Assembly: GCF_001708505.1 (NCBI RefSeq)
Contig: NZ_CP015992.1
Span: 2,046,001-2,110,000 of the forward strand
DNA from: Pseudomonas sp. TCU-HL1
GTDB taxonomy: Bacteria; Pseudomonadota; Gammaproteobacteria; Pseudomonadales; Pseudomonadaceae
Direction: 5' to 3'
Length of the DNA stretch: 64,000 nucleotides
A model generated the notes under the pieces. The model saw nothing but the letters and a program-made list of their open reading frames with translations, did no database searches and was not told the DNA's origin. A program made the position numbers and the translations under genes. This document shows positions 16,029 to 24,426 of this stretch, in pieces (position 1 is the stretch's first letter; each line of letters begins with the position of its first letter).

Positions 16029-18398
16029 ATGACCGATGCCCAAACCGCCGCCGTACGCATCCTTGAGCTGCGCGCCGAGCTGGATGCGCACAACTACCGC
16101 TACTACGTGCTCGACGAGCCCAGCGTGCCGGACGCCGAGTACGACCGTCTGTTTCGCGAGCTGCAGGCCCTGGAGGCCCAGCATCCCGAGCTGGTGACCC
16201 CGGAATCGCCGACCCAGCGGGTCAGTGGCGCGGCCCTGTCGGCCTTCGGCGAGGTGCGCCACGAGGTGCCCATGCTCAGCCTGGGCAACGCATTCGAAGA
16301 AGACGATCTGCGTGCCTTCGACCGCAGTGTGCAGAGCGGGCTTGGCCTGCAGGCCGGCGACCTGTTTGGTGGTGGCGCAGAGGTGGAGTACAGCTGTGAG
16401 CCCAAGCTCGATGGCCTGGCGGTCAGCCTGCTTTACCGCAATGGCCAGCTCGTACGTGGTGCCACGCGTGGTGATGGCACCACCGGCGAGGACATTAGCA
16501 GCAACGTGCGCACCATCCGCAATGTCCCGCTCAAGCTGCAAGGGGAGGGCTGGCCGGAGTTGCTGGAGGTGCGGGGTGAGGTCTACATGCCCAGGGCCGG
16601 TTTCGAGGAACTCAATGCGCGCCAGGCCGAAAGTGGCGGCAAGACCTTCGCCAACCCGCGTAACGCGGCCGCCGGCAGCCTGCGTCAGCTGGACCCGAAG
16701 ATTACCGCCAGCCGCCCACTGGAGTTCTGCTGCTATGGCGTTGGCCAGGTCAGCGGTGAATTGCCGGCGACCCAGGTGGGCATGCTCGAGCAGCTCAAGG
16801 CCTGGGGCGTCCCCATCAGCCGGGAGTTGAAACTGGCCCGTGGCGCCCAGGCCTGCCTGGATTACTACCGTGACATCGGCGAGCGGCGCATGAGCCTGGC
16901 GTATGACATCGACGGCGTGGTGTTCAAGGTCAACAACATCGAGGACCAGCAGCAACTGGGCTTTCGCGCGCGCACCCCGCACTGGGCGATCGCACACAAA
17001 TTCCCGGCCCAAGAAGAACTCACCGAGCTGCTGGACGTGGAATTCCAGGTCGGCCGTACCGGTGCCGTCACCCCCGTCGCGCGGCTCAAGCCTGTGCAGG
17101 TGGCGGGCGTCACCGTGTCCAATGCCACCTTGCACAACATGGACGAAGTCGAGCGCCTGGGGCTGATGATTGGCGACACCGTGATCATCCGTCGTGCCGG
17201 TGACGTGATTCCTCAGGTGATGCAGGTGGTGGTCGAGCGCCGTCCGGCTGATGCACGGCCGGTGCACATCCCGGAACAGTGCCCGGTCTGCGGTTCGGCG
17301 GTGGAACGCACCCAGCTGATCAAGCGCGGCAAGGGCAAGGAAACCATCAGTGAAGGCTCGGTGTATCGCTGCGTTGGCCGCCTGGCCTGCGCCGCTCAGT
17401 TGAAGCAGGCGATCATCCACTTCGCCTCGCGGCGCGCCCTGGATATCGAGGGTCTGGGCGACAAGATCGTCGAACAACTGGTGGATACCGGCCTGGTCGC
17501 CTCGCCCGCCGATCTTTACACCCTCCAATACGACCAGGTGGTGGCGCTGGAAGGTTTTGCCGACCTGTCTACCCGCAACTTGCTGGGGGCCATTGCCGAT
17601 AGCCGCAAACCGACGCTGGCGCGCTTCATCTACGCCCTGGGCATTCCTGACGTGGGTGAGGAAACCGCCAAGCTGCTGGCTCGCGCGCTGGGTTCCCTGG
17701 AGCGCATTCAGCGGGCACTGCCTGACGTGCTCACCTACCTGCCCGACGTGGGACTGGAAGTGGCCCACGAAATCCACGCGTTCTTCGCCGATGCGCATAA
17801 CGAGAAGGTGATTGGCGACCTGCTGGAGCGCGGCATCGAGTTGCAGGAGGAGGGCGGCCTGAGCCCGGAATTTGCCGCGTGCGCAACCTTCGCCGACTTC
17901 ATCGACAAGCTCAATATCTCCGGTATTGCGGCCACGGGTGCGAAGAACCTGGCGGAAAAGGCCGGCAACCTGGATGGCCTGATTGCCCTCAGCCGCGACT
18001 GGCTCGATCTGAGCGTGATGAAGGGCCTGAACGAAAAGGCCAAGCAGGCCCTGCGCGAATTCTTCGTAGTGGAGGAGAGCGTTCGCCGTGCCCAGGCCAT
18101 CGAAGTCCAGCTGCGCGATTTCGGCATGCACTGGGAAAGTGAGAAGAAGGTCGTGGACGGTCTACCGCTGGCAGGCCAGACCTGGGTGCTGACCGGCACG
18201 CTGGAAGTCATGAGCCGGGATGTCGCCAAGGAGAAGCTGGAGACGCTGGGGGCCAAGGTGGCAGGCTCGGTATCGGCGCGTACCCACTGCGTGGTGGCCG
18301 GGCCGGGCGCCGGTTCCAAGCTGGCCAAGGCCAATGAGCTGGGTGTACGGGTTCTGGACGAGGAGCAGTTTCTCGCGGAACTGGCGCGGCTGGGCTGA
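16029..18398 (+). CDS. ligA: NAD-dependent DNA ligase LigA
   Basis: Essential ligase sealing nicks in replication and repair with NAD+ as adenylate donor. The protein is 789 residues, longer than the E. coli enzyme but usual for Pseudomonas. An N-terminal NAD-binding Ia domain (HNYRYYVLDEPSVPDAEYD) comes first. The adenylation domain has catalytic lysine 126 in CEPKLDG. OB fold, four-cysteine zinc finger (CPVCGS...CVGRLAC), HhH repeats and a C-terminal BRCT domain (about 710-789) complete the normal domain order. Its stop nearly meets the convergent regulator at 18402; I see no terminator between them. Confidence 0.97.
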   Translation: MTDAQTAAVRILELRAELDAHNYRYYVLDEPSVPDAEYDRLFRELQALEAQHPELVTPESPTQRVSGAALSAFGEVRHEVPMLSLGNAFEEDDLRAFDRSVQSGLGLQAGDLFGGGAEVEYSCEPKLDGLAVSLLYRNGQLVRGATRGDGTTGEDISSNVRTIRNVPLKLQGEGWPELLEVRGEVYMPRAGFEELNARQAESGGKTFANPRNAAAGSLRQLDPKITASRPLEFCCYGVGQVSGELPATQVGMLEQLKAWGVPISRELKLARGAQACLDYYRDIGERRMSLAYDIDGVVFKVNNIEDQQQLGFRARTPHWAIAHKFPAQEELTELLDVEFQVGRTGAVTPVARLKPVQVAGVTVSNATLHNMDEVERLGLMIGDTVIIRRAGDVIPQVMQVVVERRPADARPVHIPEQCPVCGSAVERTQLIKRGKGKETISEGSVYRCVGRLACAAQLKQAIIHFASRRALDIEGLGDKIVEQLVDTGLVASPADLYTLQYDQVVALEGFADLSTRNLLGAIADSRKPTLARFIYALGIPDVGEETAKLLARALGSLERIQRALPDVLTYLPDVGLEVAHEIHAFFADAHNEKVIGDLLERGIELQEEGGLSPEFAACATFADFIDKLNISGIAATGAKNLAEKAGNLDGLIALSRDWLDLSVMKGLNEKAKQALREFFVVEESVRRAQAIEVQLRDFGMHWESEKKVVDGLPLAGQTWVLTGTLEVMSRDVAKEKLETLGAKVAGSVSARTHCVVAGPGAGSKLAKANELGVRVLDEEQFLAELARLG

Positions 18399-18401
18399 TG
18401 C

Positions 18402-19259
18402 TCAGGCCCCAATGCCCAGAATTTCCTCGTCGATCACGGCGGCGGGCGCTTCCGCCGCTTCGATTGGGCGCAGGCTCTGCCGATACTCGCTGGGCGTGCA
18501 GCCCGCTAGTTGCTTGAATGCGCGAGCAAAGTAAGACGGGTCCTTGAATCCGGCCTCATAGCCGATGCTGGTTACCGGCATCTGGCTGTTCTCCAGCAGG
18601 TGCTTGGCGAAATCCATGCGCTTGCCGAGGATGTATTCCATGAAGCCGATGCCGTTGACCTCCTTGAAGAGGCGGCTGAAGCGGAAAGGGGTCATGCCGC
18701 ACTGCTGGGCCAGCTCCTTCTGATCGACGCTGTCGCGAAAATGCTGCTCGATGTAGGGCATCACCTTGCTCAACGCCTTGTGCTTCTGGTGGCCAGAGGT
18801 CAGGCGAATGCTCTCAGGCAGGGGCGGGTTGCGTTCCAGCAATGGCTTGCGCCCGAGGCTGGTGACGGCTCGGCGCACTTCGCTGAGCTGCTGCAGGCTG
18901 TCGAGGAAACGGTTCTGCTCGTCAACGCCCAGCGGTAGCACTACGAACTCCCAGACCCTGGCGCGCATCGCCCAGATAGCCAGTTCCTCGGAGTGCTGGA
19001 CGGTGAACATGGCGATGGGGGTGGACGGGTAGGTCCGCTTCAACTCCAGCAGCAGGTTGAGGCCGTTGACATCCGGGCAGTTGAAGTGGACGCAGATCAT
19101 GTCGACCTGGCGTAGCTGCTCCTTTCCCGGCGTCTTGCGGCCTTCCGCCAATCGGCATTCGCAACAGCCCTCGAACTGCTGCATGAGCGCTGGCGTCGAC
19201 CTGCTACGAGTCAGGTCGAGCCAGAGCAGCACGGGTTCTACGGCGGAGTTCGACTGCAT
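18402..19259 (-). CDS. AraC-family regulator with degenerate receiver domain
   Basis: A 285-residue regulator divergent from the flp/tad operon, so probably its controller. The C-terminal AraC double helix-turn-helix spans about 165-272. The N-terminal ~120 residues have receiver-like order (DMICVHFNCPDVNGLNLLLE, then PIAMFTV, then VVLPLG). At the phosphoacceptor position the aspartate is histidine (H58), and the usual lysine before proline is leucine (L108); threonine T86 is kept. Signalling by normal phosphotransfer therefore looks impossible; it may act constitutively, through partner binding or through a ligand. No cognate kinase is nearby. In P. aeruginosa (memory) tad is controlled by PprA/PprB, which are not seen here. 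Confidence 0.85.
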   Translation of the reverse strand: MQSNSAVEPVLLWLDLTRSRSTPALMQQFEGCCECRLAEGRKTPGKEQLRQVDMICVHFNCPDVNGLNLLLELKRTYPSTPIAMFTVQHSEELAIWAMRARVWEFVVLPLGVDEQNRFLDSLQQLSEVRRAVTSLGRKPLLERNPPLPESIRLTSGHQKHKALSKVMPYIEQHFRDSVDQKELAQQCGMTPFRFSRLFKEVNGIGFMEYILGKRMDFAKHLLENSQMPVTSIGYEAGFKDPSYFARAFKQLAGCTPSEYRQSLRPIEAAEAPAAVIDEEILGIGA

Positions 19260-19374
19260 TATCTAAACCTGCGCCCAGTTATTGTGGTTCCCCGAGGTGC
19301 AGTATTGTCACTGTGCCATTAGGCTAAAGAACCAATCCCTATAAGCAGGCGCTGCCTCCTGTGACACCGTTCTA

Positions 19375-19566
19375 CCCAAAAGTGGGTGCCCCATTTTTCG
19401 CGGCTTTCGCGCCCGCTGCACCGTTCGTCACCCGACCAGTCACCTGCCTGAAGGCCCCGTCACGTCTGGGCCAGAGCCACTCTGGCCTGGCGCCCTGATA
19501 GCCCACCCTCTTCCAGCAAGAAAGTCCTAGCGATCCGCAAAAAACTCCTAACTCCCCACTTTTGGG
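19375..19566 (+). promoter_or_regulatory. flp/regulator intergenic region with inverted 12-bp sites
   Basis: The 382-bp gap between the AraC-type gene and flp contains CCCAAAAGTGGG at 19375-19386 and its exact reverse complement CCCACTTTTGGG at 19555-19566, about 180 bp apart. Two identical sites in opposite orientation in a divergent promoter region suit a regulator that loops DNA or acts on both promoters. The proximal site is about 75 bp before the flp start codon. I could not place confident -35/-10 boxes. Confidence 0.45.
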
Positions 19567-19641
19567 GGTGACTAGGGTGGATTCAGGCGGGGCGAGAAGT
19601 GCCGCCGGACACTGCAGATACAACTGAGTGAGGTGGGCGAA

Positions 19642-19851
19642 ATGACTTTTGAAGCAATCAAGACTTCGGTGATGAAGTTCGTGAAGGATGAGGATGGGCT
19701 GACCATTGTGGAATACGCGGTTGCCGGCGGCATTATTACCATTGGGGTTGTGACTGCTTTCACCTTGCTGGGCGGCGAGGTGGATACCAACATCCGGGCG
19801 CTCTGTGGTGCGGTCAAGTCCCGGGCTGGCAGCGCTGCAGCACCCTGCTAG
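19642..19851 (+). CDS. flp: Flp-type (type IVc) pilin prepeptide
   Basis: Major subunit of the Tad/Flp adhesive pilus, 69 residues. A short charged leader ends in G19. The processing motif G/LTIVEY has glutamate at mature position 5 and tyrosine at 6, the Flp signature, followed by one hydrophobic helix (AVAGGIITIGVVTAFTLLGG). The prepilin peptidase encoded next should cleave after G19. The ATG at 19642 has GAGG 8 nt upstream; a GTG three codons earlier is possible. It is the first gene of the tad operon. Confidence 0.93.
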   Translation: MTFEAIKTSVMKFVKDEDGLTIVEYAVAGGIITIGVVTAFTLLGGEVDTNIRALCGAVKSRAGSAAAPC

Positions 19852-19880
19852 TACAAAAGCTTCCAGTGTGAGACGCCGCT

Positions 19881-20399
19881 ATGCCCGCGGAATACATCCT
19901 GATCCCTGCCGTGCTTCTTGGGCTGCTGGGTATCGCGGTGGTGAGCGACCTGCTTCACCACCGCATTCCCAACCTGTTGGTACTGACAGGTATCGCGCTA
20001 GGGCTTGGACTCCAGGTGTATTCCGTTGGGTATAGCGGCATCAATATCGGACTGATGGGCATGTTGATTGGTTTCGCCATCTTCCTGCCGCTCTACGCAT
20101 TGGGTGGGATGGCTGCGGGCGACGTGAAGCTGATGGCCATGGTCGGCTGTTTCTTTACCTATCAGGACGCCATGTGGATGGCCTTCTACAGCTTGATTGC
20201 CGGCAGTGTCTGCGGATTCCTGATCGTCCTCTGCCGTGGGCAGGTGCTGCGCACCCTGACGCGTTACGGGCTGATGCTGAGGACATGGGTGTACCTGGCG
20301 CCGACCCAGGGTGAAGCTGCAGGCAAGCCATTCCCATATTCGGTTGCCATTCTGCTGGGAACCTTGATCGGCATCTTCTGGCAACCACTCGGGCATTAG
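19881..20399 (+). CDS. fppA: Prepilin peptidase FppA/TadV (CpaA family)
   Basis: Integral-membrane aspartyl protease that removes the Flp leader. 172 residues with about four to six hydrophobic segments. Catalytic aspartates are D23 in VVSDLLHHRIPN and D81 in MAAGDVKLM, the second corresponding to the GxGD motif (here AAGD). It lacks the N-terminal methylase domain of PilD, as expected for the small A24 peptidases of Tad loci. It lies 29 bp after flp. Confidence 0.92.
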   Translation: MPAEYILIPAVLLGLLGIAVVSDLLHHRIPNLLVLTGIALGLGLQVYSVGYSGINIGLMGMLIGFAIFLPLYALGGMAAGDVKLMAMVGCFFTYQDAMWMAFYSLIAGSVCGFLIVLCRGQVLRTLTRYGLMLRTWVYLAPTQGEAAGKPFPYSVAILLGTLIGIFWQPLGH

Positions 20400-20414
20400 C
20401 TCAGGAGGCGAATC

Positions 20415-21737
20415 ATGTTTGCCGTCAGCGACAGCGAAGCCTACCCCAGCGAACGCGAGGCCGTACAGCGACTTGCGCCGCAGCCGCGCACCATTCGCGA
20501 GACCGGCCTGGCGGACAGCTTCCTCGGTGATCTGGTCTGCAAGCACCTGCATGATGCTGGTGTGTTGGACCTGCCGCGTCTGGTGGAGCGCCTGGCGCTG
20601 ACAGGGGCGGTGCTGGAGGAGGTCCTCGCTTTCCTGCGCAAGGACGGACGTGTCGAAGTGCTGGGCCAGGCCGGTGGCCAGGCCCTGCGCTACGGCCTGA
20701 CCGAACGCGGCCGCAGTGCCGCCCGTGATGCCCTGGCGCGCAGCGGTTATATCGGCGCCGCGCCTTTCCCAGTGAGCGCCTACCGCTCGTTGCTCAAGGT
20801 GCAGACCATCCACCATGGCCGCATCACCGCGCGGGATATGCGCAATGCCTTTCATAGCGTGGTTCTGGCCGACGAGATGCTGGACCAGCTCGGCGTGGCG
20901 ATGAACTCCGGCCGCGCCATCATGATCTACGGGCCGGCGGGTACCGGTAAGACCTATATCAGCAGTCGCCTGATCCGGTTGTTCGCCGAGGCCATCTGGG
21001 TGCCCTATGCCATCGCCATCAACGAGGCAGTGATCGAGATTTACGATCCCCAGGTGCACCAACGCTTGGAGGACGGTACACAGCCAAACAAGCTGCTGCT
21101 GGATGAAGGCATCGATCGCCGCCTGCTGTGCTGCAAGCGCCCTATCGTGATCACCGGTGGCGAGCTGAGCATGGAGCAGCTGGATATCCGCTACGACCCC
21201 TTCACCCGGCTGTACAGGGCGCCCTTGCAACTGAAGGCCAGCAACGGCCTGTTCATAATCGACGACATGGGTCGTCAGCGCATGGCACCGGCTGAATTGC
21301 TGAACCGCTGGATCGTGCCCATGGAAGAGAAACGCGATTTTCTCAACCTGGGCGGTGGGCGCCATTGCGAGCTGCCTTTCGACCTGATTCTGGTGTTCTC
21401 CACCAATCTCAATCCGCTGGAGCTGGCCGACGAGGCCTTCCTCCGGCGGATTGGCTACAAGTTGCATTTCAACTACCTGCAGCCGGATGAGTACGGGTGC
21501 ATCTGGCGGCAGGAAACCGAGCGGCTCGGCATTCCCTTCGACCCTATCCTGCTGCGCTACGTGCTTCAGGGGTTGTATGAGCCCCAGGGCATGCCACTGG
21601 TGCCTTGCCATCCGCGGGATCTGCTGGGCATGGCGCTGGATCATCAGCGCTATCTCGACGGCTCTGGCCCGCTGTCGCCACAGGACCTGGAATGGGCCTG
21701 GCACAACTACTTCGTCCAGCTCGATTTCCTTGGCTGA
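20415..21737 (+). CDS. AAA+ ATPase of the tad locus, role unknown
   Basis: A 440-residue cytoplasmic protein with no predicted membrane segment. Residues about 27-115 look like a winged-helix or helical bundle ending RYGLTERGR. The AAA+ module follows: Walker A GPAGTGKT (173-180), Walker B LFIIDD (279-284), sensor-1 FSTN (328-331), arginine-finger region AFLRRI (341-346) and a C-terminal lid with HPRDLLGM (399-406). It sits between the prepilin peptidase and rcpC, in operon spacing. It is not one of the named Tad components (TadA and TadZ are encoded separately). It might remodel or regulate the pilus machine, like MoxR-type ATPases; that is inference. Confidence 0.8.
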   Translation: MFAVSDSEAYPSEREAVQRLAPQPRTIRETGLADSFLGDLVCKHLHDAGVLDLPRLVERLALTGAVLEEVLAFLRKDGRVEVLGQAGGQALRYGLTERGRSAARDALARSGYIGAAPFPVSAYRSLLKVQTIHHGRITARDMRNAFHSVVLADEMLDQLGVAMNSGRAIMIYGPAGTGKTYISSRLIRLFAEAIWVPYAIAINEAVIEIYDPQVHQRLEDGTQPNKLLLDEGIDRRLLCCKRPIVITGGELSMEQLDIRYDPFTRLYRAPLQLKASNGLFIIDDMGRQRMAPAELLNRWIVPMEEKRDFLNLGGGRHCELPFDLILVFSTNLNPLELADEAFLRRIGYKLHFNYLQPDEYGCIWRQETERLGIPFDPILLRYVLQGLYEPQGMPLVPCHPRDLLGMALDHQRYLDGSGPLSPQDLEWAWHNYFVQLDFLG

Positions 21738-21749
21738 GGAGAAACCGAC

Positions 21750-22553
21750 ATGAGCGCAAGAACCCTTACCCTGGTTGCCCTGTCCCTGCTCCTGGGGCTT
21801 GGCGCCGCCTGGATGGCCAACAACTGGCTGAGCGCCAAGCTCAACGCCAGTCCGGACGACAACCTGCAGGCCGTGGTCGTGGCCACGGTGGAGATCCCCT
21901 TCGGGCAGATGGTCGAGGCCCAGCAGGTGACCCTGGTACGCATGCCCAGGGACACGGTGCCGGATGATGCCTTCGACGCCACCGAAAAGGTGGTGGGCAA
22001 GATCGCCACCTTTTCCATGCTCCGGGGGGACATCCTGCGTGAGGCAAGGCTGGCCGAGCACCTGGGCGGCAGCACCCTGGCCTCGCTGATCGAGTCCGAC
22101 AAGCGTGCAGTGACGGTGCGCGTCGACGATGTGGTCGGCGTTGGTGGCTTCCTGCTGCCGGGCAACCGGGTCGATGTACTGGCCACCAAGCGTGTTGGCA
22201 ACAACAGTGAAGCTGAGTCCAAGACCATTCTCGAAGACCTGCGCGTGCTGGCCGTGGACCAGACCGCCAGTACCGACAAGACTCAGCCGGTGGTGGTGCG
22301 CGCCGTGACCCTGGAGATGTCGCCCAAAGAAGCGGAAATCCTGGTCAAGGCCATGACCGAGGGCCGCCTGCAACTGGCCCTGCGCAATCCGCTGGACGAC
22401 CAGAAGAAGCCCGAATCCAAGGTTGCGGCGGCGACAAAGCAGGCAGCTCCCGTACCCGCCGCCCCTAGACCAATAGTGCGCCGCAGCGATGGTGGCTACG
22501 GTGTGATCATCATCCGTGGCACAGAAGTAAAGGTGGCGAAGGCTCAACTCTAG
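21750..22553 (+). CDS. rcpC: Flp pilus assembly protein RcpC/CpaB
   Basis: Periplasmic protein (267 residues) that works with the RcpA secretin in the outer-membrane part of the Tad machine. An N-terminal membrane anchor or signal (about 3-25, ARTLTLVALSLLLGLGAAWM) precedes an SAF domain (about 40-110, VATVEIPFGQMVEAQQVTLV) and the CpaB C-terminal domain (LASLIESDKRAVTVRVDDVV). The last 50 residues are charged and alanine/proline-rich. It starts 12 bp after the AAA+ ATPase with GAGGAG in front. Confidence 0.92.
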   Translation: MSARTLTLVALSLLLGLGAAWMANNWLSAKLNASPDDNLQAVVVATVEIPFGQMVEAQQVTLVRMPRDTVPDDAFDATEKVVGKIATFSMLRGDILREARLAEHLGGSTLASLIESDKRAVTVRVDDVVGVGGFLLPGNRVDVLATKRVGNNSEAESKTILEDLRVLAVDQTASTDKTQPVVVRAVTLEMSPKEAEILVKAMTEGRLQLALRNPLDDQKKPESKVAAATKQAAPVPAAPRPIVRRSDGGYGVIIIRGTEVKVAKAQL

Positions 22554-22619
22554 GCCAGTACTTTCGCCTACCGGCGCAAAGACGGCGCAGTCAGTGACCA
22601 GTCACACGAGGAGAGGGTT

Positions 22620-24128
22620 ATGCAAAACATTCGGAAAGTTGGAACCCTGGCGCTGCTCCTGCTGGCCTGGACCCTGCAGCCGGCCCCCCTGGATGCGGCG
22701 CAGCCACCGGTAATGGCCGCGCCCATGCCGACGGCCAGTACCGGCCGGATCCAGGTGCCGATCTACAAGGCACGCATCCTCACCACCCGGGCGCCGGTCA
22801 AGCGCATCTCGGTGGGCAACCCGCAGGTGGCCGACCTGCTCATGACCAGCCCGACCCAGCTCTATCTGCTGGGGCGCTCCCTGGGCAGCACCAACGTGCT
22901 GCTCTGGGACAACAGCAACCGCCTGATCGACAGCCTCGACCTGGACGTGGTGCACGACCTCGGTGGGCTCAAGGAAAAGCTGCACCAACTGATGCCCAAC
23001 GAGCGCATCGAAGTGTTCAGCGCCCAGGGCTCCCTGGTGCTGCGTGGCCAGGTCAGCAGCGCATCGGCCATGGATACGGCGGTGAAGGTGGCCAAGACCT
23101 ACGCTGCGCAGAGCGCCAGCGTTGTCCAGGGCGAAGGCGAGGAAGCCCAGGCAGCGCCAACTCAGTCCCTGGAGGTGATCAACCTGCTCAGCGTCGGCGG
23201 TAGCCAGCAGGTGATGCTGGAGGTGAAGGTGGCGGAGATGCAGCGCAGCCTGTTCAAGAGCCTGGACGTGCGCTTCAACGCTCTGGACTTCGGCTCCTCC
23301 AGCCGCTGGTCCACTGGTGGCTTCAACAATGGACAGGGGCTCGGCTTCGATGCTGATGGCAACATCAATCCGACCACCCTGTTCGGCAGTGGCAAGGGCT
23401 TCCTGGCCCAGTTCCTTTCGGACGAGTTCCTCTTCAACGTGGTGCTGGAGGCGGCCAAGGACAATGGTTCGGCCAAGGTGCTGGCCGAACCCACCCTCAC
23501 CACCCTGAGCGGGCAGCAGGCGGAATTCATCTCCGGCGGCGAGTTCCCGGTGCCCATCACCGAGGACGACGGCATCACTATCGAGTTCAAGGAATTTGGC
23601 GTCGGGGTGAAGTTCATGCCCGTGGTGCTGGACGCCGGGCGCATCAACCTCAACCTCAATGTGTCGGTCAGCGAGCTGTCCAACGCCAACGCCCTGGCCC
23701 TGGATACCGGGCTGGAGAGCATCCTTGGTCAGGGGGTCACCCAGGTGATCCCCTCGCTGACCAAGCGCAGCGCGCAGTCCACGGTCGAGCTGGGCAATGG
23801 CCAGACCATCGCCATCGCCGGCCTGATCAGCGAGAACACCCGGGACTTCGTCAGCAAGTTCCCGGGGCTAGGCGACCTGCCGGTGCTCGGCCACCTGTTC
23901 CGCAGCCAGCAGTTCCAGAATGGCGAAACCGAGCTGGTGATCCTGGTCACTCCGCATCTGGCCAAGCCCATCGACGCCAAGACCGTGCGCCTGCCCACCG
24001 AGAAGTTCGTCGAGCCCAGTGACCTGGATTTCTACCTGCTGGGCAAGACCAAGGGACGTGAGCCCGGCAGGGCGGTCCCGGTCAGCCTCGGCGTCAGCGA
24101 AGGCCGCTTCGGCCACGATCTCAACTAG
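22620..24128 (+). CDS. rcpA: Flp pilus secretin RcpA/CpaC
   Basis: Outer-membrane secretin channel through which the Flp pilus emerges. 502 residues with a signal peptide (about 1-27, ending PLDAA). The T2SS/T3SS pilus-type N-domain follows (about 45-115, GRIQVPIYKARILTT, VGNPQVADL), then a BON-like domain and the secretin core (about 230-445) with AEPTLTTLSGQQAEFISGGE and VIPSLTKRSAQSTVELGNGQ. The Shine-Dalgarno sequence AGGAGAGGG sits directly before the ATG. Normal length for CpaC/RcpA. Confidence 0.93.
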   Translation: MQNIRKVGTLALLLLAWTLQPAPLDAAQPPVMAAPMPTASTGRIQVPIYKARILTTRAPVKRISVGNPQVADLLMTSPTQLYLLGRSLGSTNVLLWDNSNRLIDSLDLDVVHDLGGLKEKLHQLMPNERIEVFSAQGSLVLRGQVSSASAMDTAVKVAKTYAAQSASVVQGEGEEAQAAPTQSLEVINLLSVGGSQQVMLEVKVAEMQRSLFKSLDVRFNALDFGSSSRWSTGGFNNGQGLGFDADGNINPTTLFGSGKGFLAQFLSDEFLFNVVLEAAKDNGSAKVLAEPTLTTLSGQQAEFISGGEFPVPITEDDGITIEFKEFGVGVKFMPVVLDAGRINLNLNVSVSELSNANALALDTGLESILGQGVTQVIPSLTKRSAQSTVELGNGQTIAIAGLISENTRDFVSKFPGLGDLPVLGHLFRSQQFQNGETELVILVTPHLAKPIDAKTVRLPTEKFVEPSDLDFYLLGKTKGREPGRAVPVSLGVSEGRFGHDLN

Positions 24129-24143
24129 TCGGAGACCGCAAGC

Positions 24144-24416
24144 ATGAAAGGAATGATTCCCCTGTGTCTGCTGGTTGCCGGACTTTCCGGCTGCATGACC
24201 TATGAAGAAGGCCGGGTGGGGCCTCTGGGTTACAGCGTCTACCAGACCACTTACCAGCAGATTGCCGACAAGGAGCGGGCCGCCAATCCGGGCACCGAGG
24301 TGTCGTCGGCCGGTATGGATGGCCCGTTGACGGAGAAGGCCATGGATGCTTACCGGGGGGCAACGGGCGACGCGGAAAAGGTCGGTCAGCCCATCCAGAT
24401 CAATATCGGCGACTGA
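24144..24416 (+). CDS. Small lipoprotein of the tad locus
   Basis: A 90-residue predicted outer-membrane lipoprotein. The signal peptide ends in lipobox LSGC with lipidated cysteine 17; the residue after the cysteine is methionine, so no inner-membrane retention signal. The mature part is short and polar (MTYEEGRVGPLGYSVYQTTY). It is 15 bp after the secretin gene and 10 bp before the TadG-like gene, so surely in the operon. It is too short for TadD and lacks TPRs; a pilotin-like role for the RcpA secretin is a reasonable guess, not shown. Confidence 0.8.
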   Translation: MKGMIPLCLLVAGLSGCMTYEEGRVGPLGYSVYQTTYQQIADKERAANPGTEVSSAGMDGPLTEKAMDAYRGATGDAEKVGQPIQINIGD

Positions 24417-24426
24417 GAGGCCAATC

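Noticed and set aside
16008..18131. Minus-strand ORF of 707 codons over ligA
   Set aside because: Shadow frame; ligA motifs are complete on the plus strand.
19998..22547. Minus-strand ORF of 849 codons over fppA, the AAA+ gene and rcpC
   Set aside because: Spans three well-defined plus-strand genes and has shadow-type composition.
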